From: Pseudoalteromonas rubra
Lineage (GTDB): Bacteria; Pseudomonadota; Gammaproteobacteria; Enterobacterales; Alteromonadaceae
Reading direction: 5' to 3'
Length of the DNA: 64,000 nt
Assembly (NCBI RefSeq): GCF_005886805.2
Contig: NZ_CP045430.1
Span: 806,001-870,000 of the forward strand
The translations under genes and the position numbers were made by a program. The notes below the pieces were generated by a model. It had not been told where the DNA came from, did no database searches, and worked only from the letters and a program-made list of their open reading frames with translations. Shown piece by piece: positions 25,215 to 36,079 of this stretch (the stretch's first letter is position 1; the number at the start of each line of letters is the position of its first letter).

Positions 25215-28200
25215 TAATAGTCTCCTTTTCTTATCGTCTTAGGGTCAATTGGAGTATGGGGATCTTTAAGAGGGCCCTTCTTTTGTATTTTGCCATTTAT
25301 TTGAGTCTGTAGATTTAAATGTGGACCGAGTTGCTTCACATGACTGCTATTAGGATTGAGATCAAAGCCTACCCGAAGCGTTATTTTTTTTCCATCTTCT
25401 GAAAACTCTTGAATAAACTGAACCCCTGTTTTCCCCTCAATACTACGCACAGGATGATCTGGTTTGAGGAAGTTACTTGCTCTGTTTAATGCCTCATCTA
25501 CACTAATTGGCTTTTCCTTTAGATCAGAAACCAAATCGGTTACATCATCGACTACCTTTCCAGCAGCTTTGACCTTTTTACCAACGATACCTACCATCGC
25601 CTCCGCAAATTCAGGGAGATCTCCCTCGGCTAACGCATCACCCGCAGCTTCAAGATCAGGCAAAGGGTTGATAAAATTATCAAAAACATAGTTTCGAGCT
25701 CTGGTACTAATAGACTCGTGACTTTTATAAAATTCGTAGCCCCCCTGCACACTACCAGACTGTTCATTTTGCTGACCATTGGAAAGTCTGTTGCTGTTAA
25801 GCATACACTGTGTTTTCTGGGCTGAGCTGGAGCAGTTCGACATTGCGGACGCGCCACTATCCGCTTTTTCCGCAGCTGCGCATGCTGTTCCTGAATCACA
25901 GTCAGTTTCAAACTTATACCCAGTCGGATCAGTGCCACTGAGCGGGTTATTCAAAATATAGCTGTATGGGTTAACACTCTGTGTATTTGTCGGACTCTGA
26001 ATGAAGGGATCGACAGATAAGAAGCGTCCCAATAAAGGATCGTATCCACGACCATTCATATGGATAAGCCCAACATCCGGCAAATGTTCATGGCCTGTAA
26101 AGCCTCGGCGTGTCGCTAAGAAGCTACCCAGGGCATCTTCGTTGTATGCTTCAAACACCCGTCCAAAACTGTCGTAACTGCGACGCTGTAATGTCAGTTG
26201 CTTTTCAGTTTTATGGTTTATGTGCAAATCACCCGAAGACAAACTGGTGATCGAGCCCAGACGATCCACATGCGTATGTGTAATTCTGGCGCCCTCAGCG
26301 TCATTACTGATGATACTATGATTACCCACATACACTTTATGCACCGATGACGATGTGCCCACTTCCAGCTCATAGCCATTCATATAGTAAACAGTTGTGC
26401 CATCATTGGAGCGCGTTTGTTTAATTCGGCTGTTTGCTGCGTCATACACAAAGTTCAGCTGTTTACCGTTGCGGGATATCCGTTCAGGTTTCATCGCATG
26501 AGTATAGGTAATATTTAAATCACCATCCGTCGAAGACAACAAATTACCGTTGCTGTCATATTTAAAGGTTGCATTATCACCATTGTTAAGCAACACACTG
26601 CGAATTGCGTTAGGTCCGGCATTGCCGCCAAGCGAGCGGTCTGAATTACCGTACTTATATTCACTGGCATAGTCGGATTTACTGAGCAGATTACCCACCG
26701 CATCATAACTATAGGTTTTATCAACACTGATATTGCCGACAGAAATAGTTGTCTGCTCCAGTCTGTGCAGCAAATCATAGCTATATTGCTCATCCCTGCC
26801 ACCGGCGATATCATTTCGACCCACCAGGTTGCCAAAGGCGTCATGGGCGTAACTTTGATACTGTACGTTCTCTCCGCTACATACGCCCGTTGAGCTGGTA
26901 CAAACGCTCTCCATCAGTGATGAACCCGGATAATAGTTAAACCGCTGGATTAGTCCATTACCGAAGGTTTGCTGAACAAGCTTACCCTGAGCGTTGAATT
27001 CATCATAAGTCACCAGCGCTTTGGTTGCATTACCGGATATTTCCAGGTCTGTATAAGGCTGACCATAGTTGGTGTAAACATGTTCAATACTGGTGTAACC
27101 ATTGCCATAACTCGTTGACTCAACCATGCCATATGCGTTGTAGGTATAGCTCTGGCTGATGCTCTGATTTCCTACGGTTAACAGCTCAGACTCTACACGG
27201 GCTAGCTCGTTGTAATCGTAACTGCGGGTATATTCATTGGTTGAATCATTATCCAGTAAACCCAGGCCCACACGTTGACTGTCATACAACCAGCTTGCAG
27301 TATTACTGCCCGCGACTCGCCGAATGGTCCTGCCCAGTTTGTCATAATTAAAAGTAGTGACATACGCCCTGCCATCTGTTTGCCTTCTCAACTCGTTCAG
27401 TACATTGAATTGATATGACCAGCTGCCCATATTGGGATCACTGATAGCCACTTTATGGCCCATTCCATTGTAGCTGGCACGCAGTATGGAACCGCTCGCA
27501 TCTTCTATGTAGTTTGGCTGACCATTTGCATGGTAAGTAAAACGTGTACTGCCGCCATTAGCATCGGCGGTATGTACCAACTCTTTCCCACTGTAAGTTC
27601 TGGATACACTGAAGTTACTCACCCCACCCGCTACCACAGTGGCCGGAGTGACATCAATATGAGTCGTTAAACCATCATATTGATAAGCAGCCGAGTATTG
27701 CAGTGGCGCTGCATCTGTTTGCTTACTCGCGGGTCTGCCCAGAACGTCAAAGTCCAGATAGGTTTCACTGCCAATCACCCCATCCTGTTTATTATGCGGA
27801 TGGCTTTTGTAAATTAAATTACCTGCTGCATCATAACGTTGCTCGGTAAATGCAATATTATCTGCCGAGTGCATTACCTTAGTGCCGACCTCACGACCAA
27901 GCGAATCACGGTACACAACCGACACCACGCTACCATCTTGTACCTGCCAGATTTGCGTCGTCGCTGCAGCCGGACAATCTCTGTCATTCGAGCAGCTTGT
28001 ATAGGCGAAGTTAGTCGGTTGACTAAGTAACTGCTTCCCCTTGTGTTGGACGGTTAGTGTTACACGCCCCAACAGATCTAAATGATTAGTCGTTGTGATC
28101 CCCTGCACATTGGTAGCGGCAGTTTGTTTACCCCAGAAAGTATCATACTTGTATGTCTGTGAAGCAACAGATTTGCCCCATTGGCTGTTATAGCTCGCTT

Positions 28201-31200
28201 CCGGGAAATAGCCCTGCCAATCATAAGTCGTGCTTTGCCAACGCACGCCTTCGAGCGAAGCAACGGTGCTGTCCTGGCCACTTTGCGAGTGAGTCGTTTT
28301 AACCGTATTACCATAACTATCAAACTCAAGCTCCGTAACTTTGGTTGCATCACTACCCAGGCTGCACGAAAGTCCACTGAGCGAACTCACTTTATCGTCA
28401 GCTACCGACCCACATACTTTGATATTTCTGGCTTTATTCCCCTGGAAATTAGAAAACTCAGTATATAAAACCGCGCTGTTACTACTCTTAGTGTGCGCAT
28501 ATTGCCCTTTATACGCTCTGGCATTACCTTTCTTAGAGCTTGTCATTACATAGCTATGGTCAATACTGCTCGGCTTATAAGTGTTTTCTACAAAGTTTGT
28601 TTTAGTGCTTGTTTCATCACTCACCGTCACCGTTTTTGACTTCAAGGCGCCAAAACATGCATAGTTATTTTTCACTGACTTATCAGTGATCTCTTGTTGA
28701 GTGGCCAGATCATAGGTGCGCTCACGTGAGCTAACCACATGCGGGGAGTAAACATCAGCAGGCGCAGAGTCACACCATTTTGATGCAGTCTGCGTTGTAT
28801 CATAGCGAGAGATGAGTGCCTCATCACTGTGACGGGTCAGCACTTTCGATTTTACCATGCCCGCGAATGGAAACTCGGTAAAAAACTGAGTATCTGACTT
28901 AATGCCTGTAGTTATATTTACTTCTGTAATGCGCTCAAAACCCTGGAACCCACGACCTTGTGTGTGGAACAACCCATTCGCGTAGTGATATTGCTTGGTT
29001 TGTACTTTCCCGTTGCCCGCATCTTTATCCAATTGCTTAACAACGGTCAACCCACCACCGGCTCGTACATGGCGGGCATTTTCCAGATCATGAGTCTCTG
29101 AGGTGTAAATTCCGGCATCTGTATTGGCATTCAGACCAAGGCGGCTATATTGCACCTCCAGCTCTGTTGCATATTGATTATGGACTCCTCTCATCAGGTG
29201 AACATTGTTCGCCTGTGACAGGTAAACATGTACACCTTCATTGTCGCCTGAATAGCAATAGATCTGTCCATAGCTGCCTTTGGTGTTGATATCACAGCTC
29301 GACTCAAAACTTTTGGGGTCGAACCCTTCGGTTGCTACAATATCCTGATAGCCGTCGCCGTTAACGTCAGCTAAGCCCGTGCCATTCAAAGAGCCACGGA
29401 TAGAGCTTGGAAGTTTGTGCTCAATAAATCCTGCGTTATTGGGTTGGCTAATCAGTACTTTCCAGCGCCAAACATCCAGGTTGTATAGCAATGGCAGTGG
29501 CTCGCCTGAATCTTCAGCGGCCACTTCGCAGGGTTGTCTTGAATTTAAGTCCCAGCATGAGTACCTTTGTAGCACTTGAGCTGGTACAAGCAAATCTACC
29601 AGGCCATCATGATTGAAGTCGAAGGTTTGCACATTGGCATTGTAAGTATTTCTCTGGTCCTGAAAACTTAGAGCCGGAAAGCCAAATTCTCTCAAGCCTG
29701 TTTTAATAGCTGCAGAAAAAGCACCACCACCTTGATTAATGCGCAGTGTCCAGTAGTAATCACGATTCTTTTCATCTTTATTCAGAATCATCACATCCAG
29801 CAGACCATCACCATTTTTATCGAGCCAGATTGCGCGTTTCTCTCGATGAACTAAGTCAATTCCTTCCAGCACATCCATATCCAGTGATTTAACAGTAACC
29901 CTATTTTCTGAGAAAGTAAGATCAAACCAGACAGCACTATTGGGAATATAGATGTCTTGTATGCCATCGCCATTAATATCAGCAAACTCTATATCCGTTG
30001 ACACTATCTTACTCAGTCCACTGGCCTGGCCGACAGTTTTAAATCCGCCTGTGGGTAATCCACGGCTTGTATTTCTGAGATGGAAACTATAACCAGCATC
30101 AGTTTTGGACACTATATCCTGAAAACCATCGCCATTTAGATCAGTCAGAAAAGATTTACAGCTAGCGACAAATGAGTGGCCCGGAACAGCAGCTAAACAC
30201 TGACCATCGATATTAGTTTTTAGCAATAAGGAATATGTGTCATTAACATGATTATATTCACCAATGCGCCATTGCTTCTGCTCATCGAGATACATAACAT
30301 CAGGTATGCCGTTTCGGTTATAATCTATACGTCCCGACATTGCATTACTATAGTATCGATAGCCCGTATAACCTTCGCCGTCAGGGATAGTAGCAACCGC
30401 AGTTTTATAGCCAGGGAAATGAGACATATTCATTCTGTTAAGGCGATGTTCGTCACCTATCAGATAAATGTCTCCTTTGGCTTTTAGATCCTCAATACCA
30501 TCGCCGTTATAATCTGCTCCAGAAGAATACGGTATCCCTACCATTTTCATGTTACGGGTATCGGTCAATTCTGCCAGTGGGTGGTTCGCCGTTTTTATAT
30601 AATCGAGATAACCAGAGCTGTACCAGCTAAACGATTTTTTTGCCAGCTCTGTAGTACACTGTGTGTTGGCACAAAGACGCACTGAACTTAACTTGTTATC
30701 GCTATATGCCAGCTTGTATACGCGTTGAATATCTTTAGCCGACGCCTTTACATAATCCAGCCTTGCACCCGTTGCAAACTTGCCACCCCATAAATACCGC
30801 GTGTGTGTGGGGTTATGCCAGTTCAGCTCAACCTTACGATCACCTTTAGCATCACCCGAACCTGTGTAATTAATGCTTGCTAGTAGTTTTTGATAGCCCA
30901 GGCTTTCACTGCCTTTAAGCGTGTAACCATAGTGGATGGTATTGTTGAAGGGATCCTGGACTTTTTCCAACAGCCATTGATGTGGATATGGTGCGCCAGC
31001 ATGCTTAAACTGACTGTTTGCCGACAGACCAAAATACTTTCTTTCTCCTTTTGCATCTGTCACCGTAAATTTAGCAGAGCTAGAGTTCATGTTGCCATAT
31101 TGAGAAACATGCACACCCGGGTTACGCTCCGGATGATATGTCGCTCCACTCAGACCATACTTGCCCGACGCCAGAATCAACCGGCTTCCATTTAAGCAAA

Positions 31201-33706
31201 GCTTGTCATTGTTATATGTAACATTTTTTTGGTAGCCATCAGTACTGAAGTTAGTGCTACAGCGAGCAATCGCCTCAATGCCACTGAATGACCAGCCATA
31301 TCCGGCTGATGATTTACCCGACTGACTGTTGTAGTTAAGCGCTAATTTAGGTTGAACACCATTTCTGCCTGGCGGCACATAAAGTGGCAAACGATAAGTA
31401 AAAGCGCCCCCATCAATACCTGACTCACCCTTTAACTCACCTTTATAGATGCTTTCGGGCAAAAAGTGCATTGGCATACTACTATCCGTTTCTATGGCAG
31501 TCGCATCAAAAGTGACAGGTATCGTATGGGTTTCGCTCCTCGCATGGCCATCGGACACTGCAATGGTCAATGCTTCATTACCCAGAGCAAGGAAATCAGA
31601 CTGAATAGTCAAATCAAATCGCGACCCGTTGCGCTTAATATCAAGTACTTTTAGTACATTCGGGAGATCAATAACTTCTAACTGAAGGTCACTGTCTTTG
31701 TTGTCGATATCATAGGCGTAAACCGAATATACCACCTGAGAGCTTGGCGCCATTGTAACGCCACTGCCTACTTTTAACGTGGGTGCATCATTTTGACATG
31801 CAACATTGATTACAACCCGAACAGATTCAATTTCAGGGATGTGTTGGGCACTACCCGAATTGCCTTCAATAGTAGCTTGTGCTCTAAATGCCGCTGCGCC
31901 ACAGAAGTTTGGCTTGGGTGTAAATACAACCCTTTGATTGATAGTATCGTGACTTACAGTACCATTATATTCAGAGATAACAGTTGTCCAATCTCTGTGA
32001 TAACGGATCCCAAGCTGACTGGATAAAATAATTTTAGCCTGATCCTCGGTAGCAGATAGCGTGACATCATCCCCACTGACATAATGGTAAATATCAACAG
32101 ACTTAGAACAACCATAATCATTGCAGGCCGTAAATCGGAACCTGGCACCATTCCCGCTACTAATACTAAAAGAGTTACCCGTTATTTTACTGCCAACGGT
32201 CACCCATACTCCGTTGATAAACTGGTCAATTACATAGTAACTGGCATCTGTACTTTCATTCCAAGAGATATGATACTTGCCATCGCGTTCAACATTCGAG
32301 AATTTTTCAGGTGCAGAAGGTGAGCGATCAACAGATTTAAAAATAGTAATCGAACCACGCCTAACAGGCACGAATGCTTTTTTATATTCAACACCTACAA
32401 CCGCATTGACCGTTAAAGTGAACTCTTTTTCGGAACTTAGTCCCTCTGGGTCAGTGATTTTAAGTTTAACTTTACTGCTGCCATTCGCTTTTGGATTAGG
32501 TACCAGCTGAATCACCCTGTTTGAGCCACTGCCGCTCAAAAGTACACTACTTGTGGGTAACAACTGGGGATTGGAGCTGGACACAACAGATACCGATAGC
32601 TGAGATGCTGAGTTATCAATATCACTGACCGTAAAACTCATAGAACGGGTAGTACCCTGGTCAATGTTGAGATCTTCCAGACCTGATGAGCCAAATTTAG
32701 GCGCATCATTAACACAGTTTACAGTCACCTCTACTTTGTGAGACCACGGGTCATAATCAGGAGGACCACAACCATCACATGAATTTGTCGGATTAGTTTC
32801 CAAAGTAAAAGAATCCGAGCCACAGTAGTTCGAACCTGGCACATAAGTAACAACGGCGGAGTGTGGAGCTTGTTCGCTCGCCAATCTCACGATACCATGA
32901 GTTGGCTTGGATGTTGAAATTTCACCATCCAAGCTTATATCGACGCTGGGAAGATCCTTCACCTTTAACTCATACTGAGTATCTTCATTTAAGGTAATTC
33001 CCGTTGGACCGACTCTATTCACTGTCAGCTTAAAAGACGAGTCGGTAACCCCTCCCTGCTTATCACTCAAACGAACTATTACTGTGGCTTCCCCAAAGTG
33101 TGCTGGAGAAGGTGTGATATCAAGTACACGGTATCTACCAGTACCTGAAAAGGTAAAAGCTGATGGAGGAAGAAGGCTCGCGTTTGTTACTGATTGAATA
33201 GCAACTTGTAATTGTTCGGCATCAGTTTCAACATCACTTACTGTAAAGGCATAACGCGTAGATGTAGCCTGATTTATTTCCTTGTCCTTGAAGCTATTAT
33301 AGCCATAAATAGGTTTATCATTTACACAACTTACCGTCACATTTATAGTATGCGACCAAGCGGTGTATTTTGGGAAACAGGCCTGCCCAGGTTGACAACC
33401 ATCCGGAATTTCGGAGACATCTGTTTCTGCGATAAAGGAATCCTTACCGCAATAATTATCCTTCGGCTTATATATTATTTTTGAAGAGTGGGGCGCTCCA
33501 GCTCCCACAACATATGGATATCCATTAACGGCACCTCGGACGCTCATTTCGCCATGGGTATTAGTAGATATGCCATCCAAATCTCTACTAATTATAGTAA
33601 GGTTCTGATCTTCATTGATTCGATAAAATGAGCTTCCCGCTTCTGCAGTGGGAAATAACATTATGTTAAAAAGAATAATGCTATATAGAACAAAAAAACT
33701 GCGCAT
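25214..33706 (-). CDS. Giant exported cadherin/SpvB/FG-GAP/RHS polymorphic toxin
   Basis: The 2830-residue product has a signal peptide (MRSFFVLYSIILFNIMLFPTAEA). Residues about 25-740 hold three or more cadherin/Ig-like repeat pairs (NEDQN, GKDSF, CVNDKP motifs). Near 745 an SpvB-like domain starts (GGAFTYRLPLYVPPG). FG-GAP repeats lie at about 1060-1460 (DYNGDGIEDL, DVNGDGYQDIV), YD/RHS repeats from about 1850, and the RHS core ends near 2562 (DPLLGRFLSVDPF, NPLSGTDPTGY). The 240-residue variable tip ends HVKQLGPHLNLQTQ and DPHTPIDPKTIRKGDY, a His-rich, nuclease-like tail. The start codon has no clear ribosome site. RHS shells encapsulate a toxic tip that is delivered to rival cells; the next gene is the likely antidote. 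Confidence 0.93.
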   Translation of the reverse strand: MRSFFVLYSIILFNIMLFPTAEAGSSFYRINEDQNLTIISRDLDGISTNTHGEMSVRGAVNGYPYVVGAGAPHSSKIIYKPKDNYCGKDSFIAETDVSEIPDGCQPGQACFPKYTAWSHTINVTVSCVNDKPIYGYNSFKDKEINQATSTRYAFTVSDVETDAEQLQVAIQSVTNASLLPPSAFTFSGTGRYRVLDITPSPAHFGEATVIVRLSDKQGGVTDSSFKLTVNRVGPTGITLNEDTQYELKVKDLPSVDISLDGEISTSKPTHGIVRLASEQAPHSAVVTYVPGSNYCGSDSFTLETNPTNSCDGCGPPDYDPWSHKVEVTVNCVNDAPKFGSSGLEDLNIDQGTTRSMSFTVSDIDNSASQLSVSVVSSSNPQLLPTSSVLLSGSGSNRVIQLVPNPKANGSSKVKLKITDPEGLSSEKEFTLTVNAVVGVEYKKAFVPVRRGSITIFKSVDRSPSAPEKFSNVERDGKYHISWNESTDASYYVIDQFINGVWVTVGSKITGNSFSISSGNGARFRFTACNDYGCSKSVDIYHYVSGDDVTLSATEDQAKIILSSQLGIRYHRDWTTVISEYNGTVSHDTINQRVVFTPKPNFCGAAAFRAQATIEGNSGSAQHIPEIESVRVVINVACQNDAPTLKVGSGVTMAPSSQVVYSVYAYDIDNKDSDLQLEVIDLPNVLKVLDIKRNGSRFDLTIQSDFLALGNEALTIAVSDGHARSETHTIPVTFDATAIETDSSMPMHFLPESIYKGELKGESGIDGGAFTYRLPLYVPPGRNGVQPKLALNYNSQSGKSSAGYGWSFSGIEAIARCSTNFSTDGYQKNVTYNNDKLCLNGSRLILASGKYGLSGATYHPERNPGVHVSQYGNMNSSSAKFTVTDAKGERKYFGLSANSQFKHAGAPYPHQWLLEKVQDPFNNTIHYGYTLKGSESLGYQKLLASINYTGSGDAKGDRKVELNWHNPTHTRYLWGGKFATGARLDYVKASAKDIQRVYKLAYSDNKLSSVRLCANTQCTTELAKKSFSWYSSGYLDYIKTANHPLAELTDTRNMKMVGIPYSSGADYNGDGIEDLKAKGDIYLIGDEHRLNRMNMSHFPGYKTAVATIPDGEGYTGYRYYSNAMSGRIDYNRNGIPDVMYLDEQKQWRIGEYNHVNDTYSLLLKTNIDGQCLAAVPGHSFVASCKSFLTDLNGDGFQDIVSKTDAGYSFHLRNTSRGLPTGGFKTVGQASGLSKIVSTDIEFADINGDGIQDIYIPNSAVWFDLTFSENRVTVKSLDMDVLEGIDLVHREKRAIWLDKNGDGLLDVMILNKDEKNRDYYWTLRINQGGGAFSAAIKTGLREFGFPALSFQDQRNTYNANVQTFDFNHDGLVDLLVPAQVLQRYSCWDLNSRQPCEVAAEDSGEPLPLLYNLDVWRWKVLISQPNNAGFIEHKLPSSIRGSLNGTGLADVNGDGYQDIVATEGFDPKSFESSCDINTKGSYGQIYCYSGDNEGVHVYLSQANNVHLMRGVHNQYATELEVQYSRLGLNANTDAGIYTSETHDLENARHVRAGGGLTVVKQLDKDAGNGKVQTKQYHYANGLFHTQGRGFQGFERITEVNITTGIKSDTQFFTEFPFAGMVKSKVLTRHSDEALISRYDTTQTASKWCDSAPADVYSPHVVSSRERTYDLATQQEITDKSVKNNYACFGALKSKTVTVSDETSTKTNFVENTYKPSSIDHSYVMTSSKKGNARAYKGQYAHTKSSNSAVLYTEFSNFQGNKARNIKVCGSVADDKVSSLSGLSCSLGSDATKVTELEFDSYGNTVKTTHSQSGQDSTVASLEGVRWQSTTYDWQGYFPEASYNSQWGKSVASQTYKYDTFWGKQTAATNVQGITTTNHLDLLGRVTLTVQHKGKQLLSQPTNFAYTSCSNDRDCPAAATTQIWQVQDGSVVSVVYRDSLGREVGTKVMHSADNIAFTEQRYDAAGNLIYKSHPHNKQDGVIGSETYLDFDVLGRPASKQTDAAPLQYSAAYQYDGLTTHIDVTPATVVAGGVSNFSVSRTYSGKELVHTADANGGSTRFTYHANGQPNYIEDASGSILRASYNGMGHKVAISDPNMGSWSYQFNVLNELRRQTDGRAYVTTFNYDKLGRTIRRVAGSNTASWLYDSQRVGLGLLDNDSTNEYTRSYDYNELARVESELLTVGNQSISQSYTYNAYGMVESTSYGNGYTSIEHVYTNYGQPYTDLEISGNATKALVTYDEFNAQGKLVQQTFGNGLIQRFNYYPGSSLMESVCTSSTGVCSGENVQYQSYAHDAFGNLVGRNDIAGGRDEQYSYDLLHRLEQTTISVGNISVDKTYSYDAVGNLLSKSDYASEYKYGNSDRSLGGNAGPNAIRSVLLNNGDNATFKYDSNGNLLSSTDGDLNITYTHAMKPERISRNGKQLNFVYDAANSRIKQTRSNDGTTVYYMNGYELEVGTSSSVHKVYVGNHSIISNDAEGARITHTHVDRLGSITSLSSGDLHINHKTEKQLTLQRRSYDSFGRVFEAYNEDALGSFLATRRGFTGHEHLPDVGLIHMNGRGYDPLLGRFLSVDPFIQSPTNTQSVNPYSYILNNPLSGTDPTGYKFETDCDSGTACAAAEKADSGASAMSNCSSSAQKTQCMLNSNRLSNGQQNEQSGSVQGGYEFYKSHESISTRARNYVFDNFINPLPDLEAAGDALAEGDLPEFAEAMVGIVGKKVKAAGKVVDDVTDLVSDLKEKPISVDEALNRASNFLKPDHPVRSIEGKTGVQFIQEFSEDGKKITLRVGFDLNPNSSHVKQLGPHLNLQTQINGKIQKKGPLKDPHTPIDPKTIRKGDY

Positions 33707-34052
33707 AAATCAATCTAAAATAAACCGTTAAAAAAGAATTAGTATTTTAATTTAAAAATATTAAGCATTAAATATGAGAAACAAGAAAAATATAATTTAC
33801 ATCACTTATAACCCACTTCCAGTGACAAGCTCTCATAAAATCAAAAGTAAAGCTTAAAAATCAGACAATTTTACCATATCATGTACTGATTATATCATTC
33901 ACCTAAATGAATAGAGAACTGTCCATTATCTGTATCTATGCAAAACACACAAATGGCACAGAGATTATTCACTTTAGCCAAGAGAGATACGGCCGAAGGC
34001 AGCCTGGTCCACAACTACGCTAAACTGTTTTCAGGAAGGCTCATTCCAGCAA
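33707..34052. other. Intergenic region upstream of the RHS gene
   Basis: About 345 AT-rich bases between two leftward genes. It must hold the RHS promoter, but I cannot identify clear boxes. A 68-codon rightward frame from 33938 runs into the kinase gene in antisense and is not supported. Confidence 0.4.
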
Positions 34053-35312
34053 CTAAGCTGACTGAAATTGCAAACAAAACACACTACCCGCTTCTGAGCT
34101 GGAAACACTCAACTCAATATCGAGTTTTTCGCACAGGCGCTTGACCATCGACAGGCCCATGCCCATGCCATTGCTATCCGGGCCTTTCACGCCCGGTTCA
34201 AACAGTGTCTTTAACTGCTCTGGGGCTATTCCGCCGCCGGTATCTGCAACAGTGATAGAGTGCGAGTTGGCACTGATCGAGACTACACCACTGTGAATAT
34301 GGGTAAACGCATTGCCGACCAGATTATTCAGCAACAGTTGTAACGCACTTGGGGCAATAGGTAACGCAAGTTTTGCTGGAACTTCTACCTCGACTTCAAT
34401 CTCTTTACCCGCTATTTTCTCAGCCTGAGTTAAAATAACCTGCTCTACCACAGGTAAAACACGTACACTGTCATGCGCCAGAGTTTCTTCCCGGGCCAGT
34501 GCCAGTAATACCTCAAGACTTTGCGTGATTTGATGCTGTGCATCTGCAATTCGGCCAACCAGCTCAGCCTGTTTATCGCTCAGAGGCGTCTGTTTGAGCA
34601 AGGTCAGAGAGCTTTGCGTAATGGCCACCGGCGTTCTTAGTTCATGGGAAACATCTCTAGTGAACGCCTGCTCACGGTGGATAAAGCGCCGTATTCTTGC
34701 CAAAGCCTGTTCCAGTGTCCTGGCAAATGCGCCAATTTCATCATTCACAAACTGTCCAGAGAAGTTCTGAGGTAAACGCTCAACAGGTGCATCTTCGACT
34801 ATTTTAACTAAGGTATCCAAAGGTTTAACCAGGCGCTTAGCCATAATCAATGAAACAAAGGCCAGCACCAAAGCAAGCACCAATACGCCCCCTGACAACA
34901 CCAGAATAAACTTCAGCATCCCGCCTTTGATTTTACGCACCACCAGCTGCTCACTGACCTCCGCCAGTAAGTACCCGGTAGGCAATTTTTTGAGGTGGTA
35001 ATGAGCAACACCCTCACCGCTAAATTCGATACGGTGCGGCTCTGCTTTAAGCGCTTCGCGCACAACCCCGGGTAAATCCGCGTGCGCCGGGTAATAGCGA
35101 ATAAAATCCAATCGTGGCCTTAGCTGCTGACCCGTTTCAAGTTGAATAGCGATGGTCTGAGCTTCATCATCCAGCAAAGAGACAAAGAACCGGTCTTCAA
35201 TGTTGTAAGCAAACAAGAAGCTTGCAGCACCAAACAGTGCACTGATAAACAGGGCAATGCCAACAAAAAAAACGACAATACGATTGCGTAGCTGAGTCGC
35301 TCTCACAGGCAA
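34053..35312 (-). CDS. Sensor histidine kinase of an OmpR-type two-component system
   Basis: The 419-residue protein starts at a TTG one base after the stop of the regulator gene, with AAGGA inside that gene end; a GTG six bases on is an alternative. It has two transmembrane segments (about 11-30 and 133-155) around a periplasmic sensor domain of about 100 residues, a HAMP linker, a HisKA domain with phospho-acceptor His223 in VSHELRTPVAI, and an HATPase domain with ADTGGGI and GMGMGLSMV. It is coupled to the response regulator upstream. The organisation resembles QseC/CusS-like kinases; the signal is unknown. Confidence 0.93.
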   Translation of the reverse strand: MPVRATQLRNRIVVFFVGIALFISALFGAASFLFAYNIEDRFFVSLLDDEAQTIAIQLETGQQLRPRLDFIRYYPAHADLPGVVREALKAEPHRIEFSGEGVAHYHLKKLPTGYLLAEVSEQLVVRKIKGGMLKFILVLSGGVLVLALVLAFVSLIMAKRLVKPLDTLVKIVEDAPVERLPQNFSGQFVNDEIGAFARTLEQALARIRRFIHREQAFTRDVSHELRTPVAITQSSLTLLKQTPLSDKQAELVGRIADAQHQITQSLEVLLALAREETLAHDSVRVLPVVEQVILTQAEKIAGKEIEVEVEVPAKLALPIAPSALQLLLNNLVGNAFTHIHSGVVSISANSHSITVADTGGGIAPEQLKTLFEPGVKGPDSNGMGMGLSMVKRLCEKLDIELSVSSSEAGSVFCLQFQSA

Positions 35313-35313
35313 T

Positions 35314-36009
35314 TTATCCTTCTATGTCAAGTGCAAAGCCAATACCATGAATGGTTTTGATGATCGGGCTGGAAAATGGCTTATCGATAGCCTTGCGCAA
35401 CTGGTAGATATGAGAGCGCAGTGCATCTGAATCCGTCGGCTCATCACCCCAAATTCTGTCGCACAACTCGCTGCGGCTCAGTGCCCTGGGATGGTGCTCC
35501 ATGAGCAAACGCAGAATTTTAAACGGGATTGGTTGTAGCGTTAATGGTGACCCGGCACGCTCAATGTGCTGGGTTTGATTATTCAGCGACAACGCCTTAT
35601 CACCTTCTCCCAGACGCAGTGTGTGCTCACTATTAAGTAAATGCCTTCTTGCCAGCGCATTACAGCGGACCCACAACTCTTCAAGCGCAAACGGTTTAGT
35701 CAGATAGTCATCTACCCCAAGAGAAAAGCCGCTGAGCTTGTCATCCAGCGTATCTCGGGCAGTCAGCATAATGATGGGAATATGGCGATTGGCCTCTGTG
35801 CGCAGTTGCTGACAGACAGCCAATCCATCCATTTTGGGTAGCATCACATCTAAGACCACACAATCATAAAATTGTTCCAGTGCGAGTTGCACACCCAGCT
35901 CTCCGGTGTGTGCAAAGTCCACCACCGCCCCCTGTGATTCAATATACTCGCCGATATTGCGGCTCAGATCCTGATTATCTTCAATTAAAAGTACTTTTAC
36001 TTGCGCCAT
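35314..36009 (-). CDS. OmpR-family response regulator
   Basis: The start at MAQVKVLLIEDN (36009) fits the family; an in-frame ATG at 36033 adds eight residues. The product of about 231 residues has a receiver domain with the acidic pair in IEDN, the phospho-acceptor in VVLDVMLPKMDG, Thr in MLTARD and Lys in LTKPF, then a winged-helix DNA-binding domain (LSRSELCDRIWGDEPTDSDALRSHIYQLRKAI, here read in parts) ending IIKTIHGIGFAL. It forms an operon with the kinase downstream (one-base gap). Confidence 0.93.
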   Translation of the reverse strand: MAQVKVLLIEDNQDLSRNIGEYIESQGAVVDFAHTGELGVQLALEQFYDCVVLDVMLPKMDGLAVCQQLRTEANRHIPIIMLTARDTLDDKLSGFSLGVDDYLTKPFALEELWVRCNALARRHLLNSEHTLRLGEGDKALSLNNQTQHIERAGSPLTLQPIPFKILRLLMEHHPRALSRSELCDRIWGDEPTDSDALRSHIYQLRKAIDKPFSSPIIKTIHGIGFALDIEG

Positions 36010-36079
36010 CCTGGTCACCAAACTAACAATCATGTAATCACACTAGCGCGACATTCGTGAAAGCAGTGTGAAATTTAAC

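Noticed and set aside
33938..34144. A 68-codon rightward frame next to the kinase gene
   Set aside because: Its last third is antisense to the kinase 3' end, and neither a ribosome site nor recognisable motifs support it.
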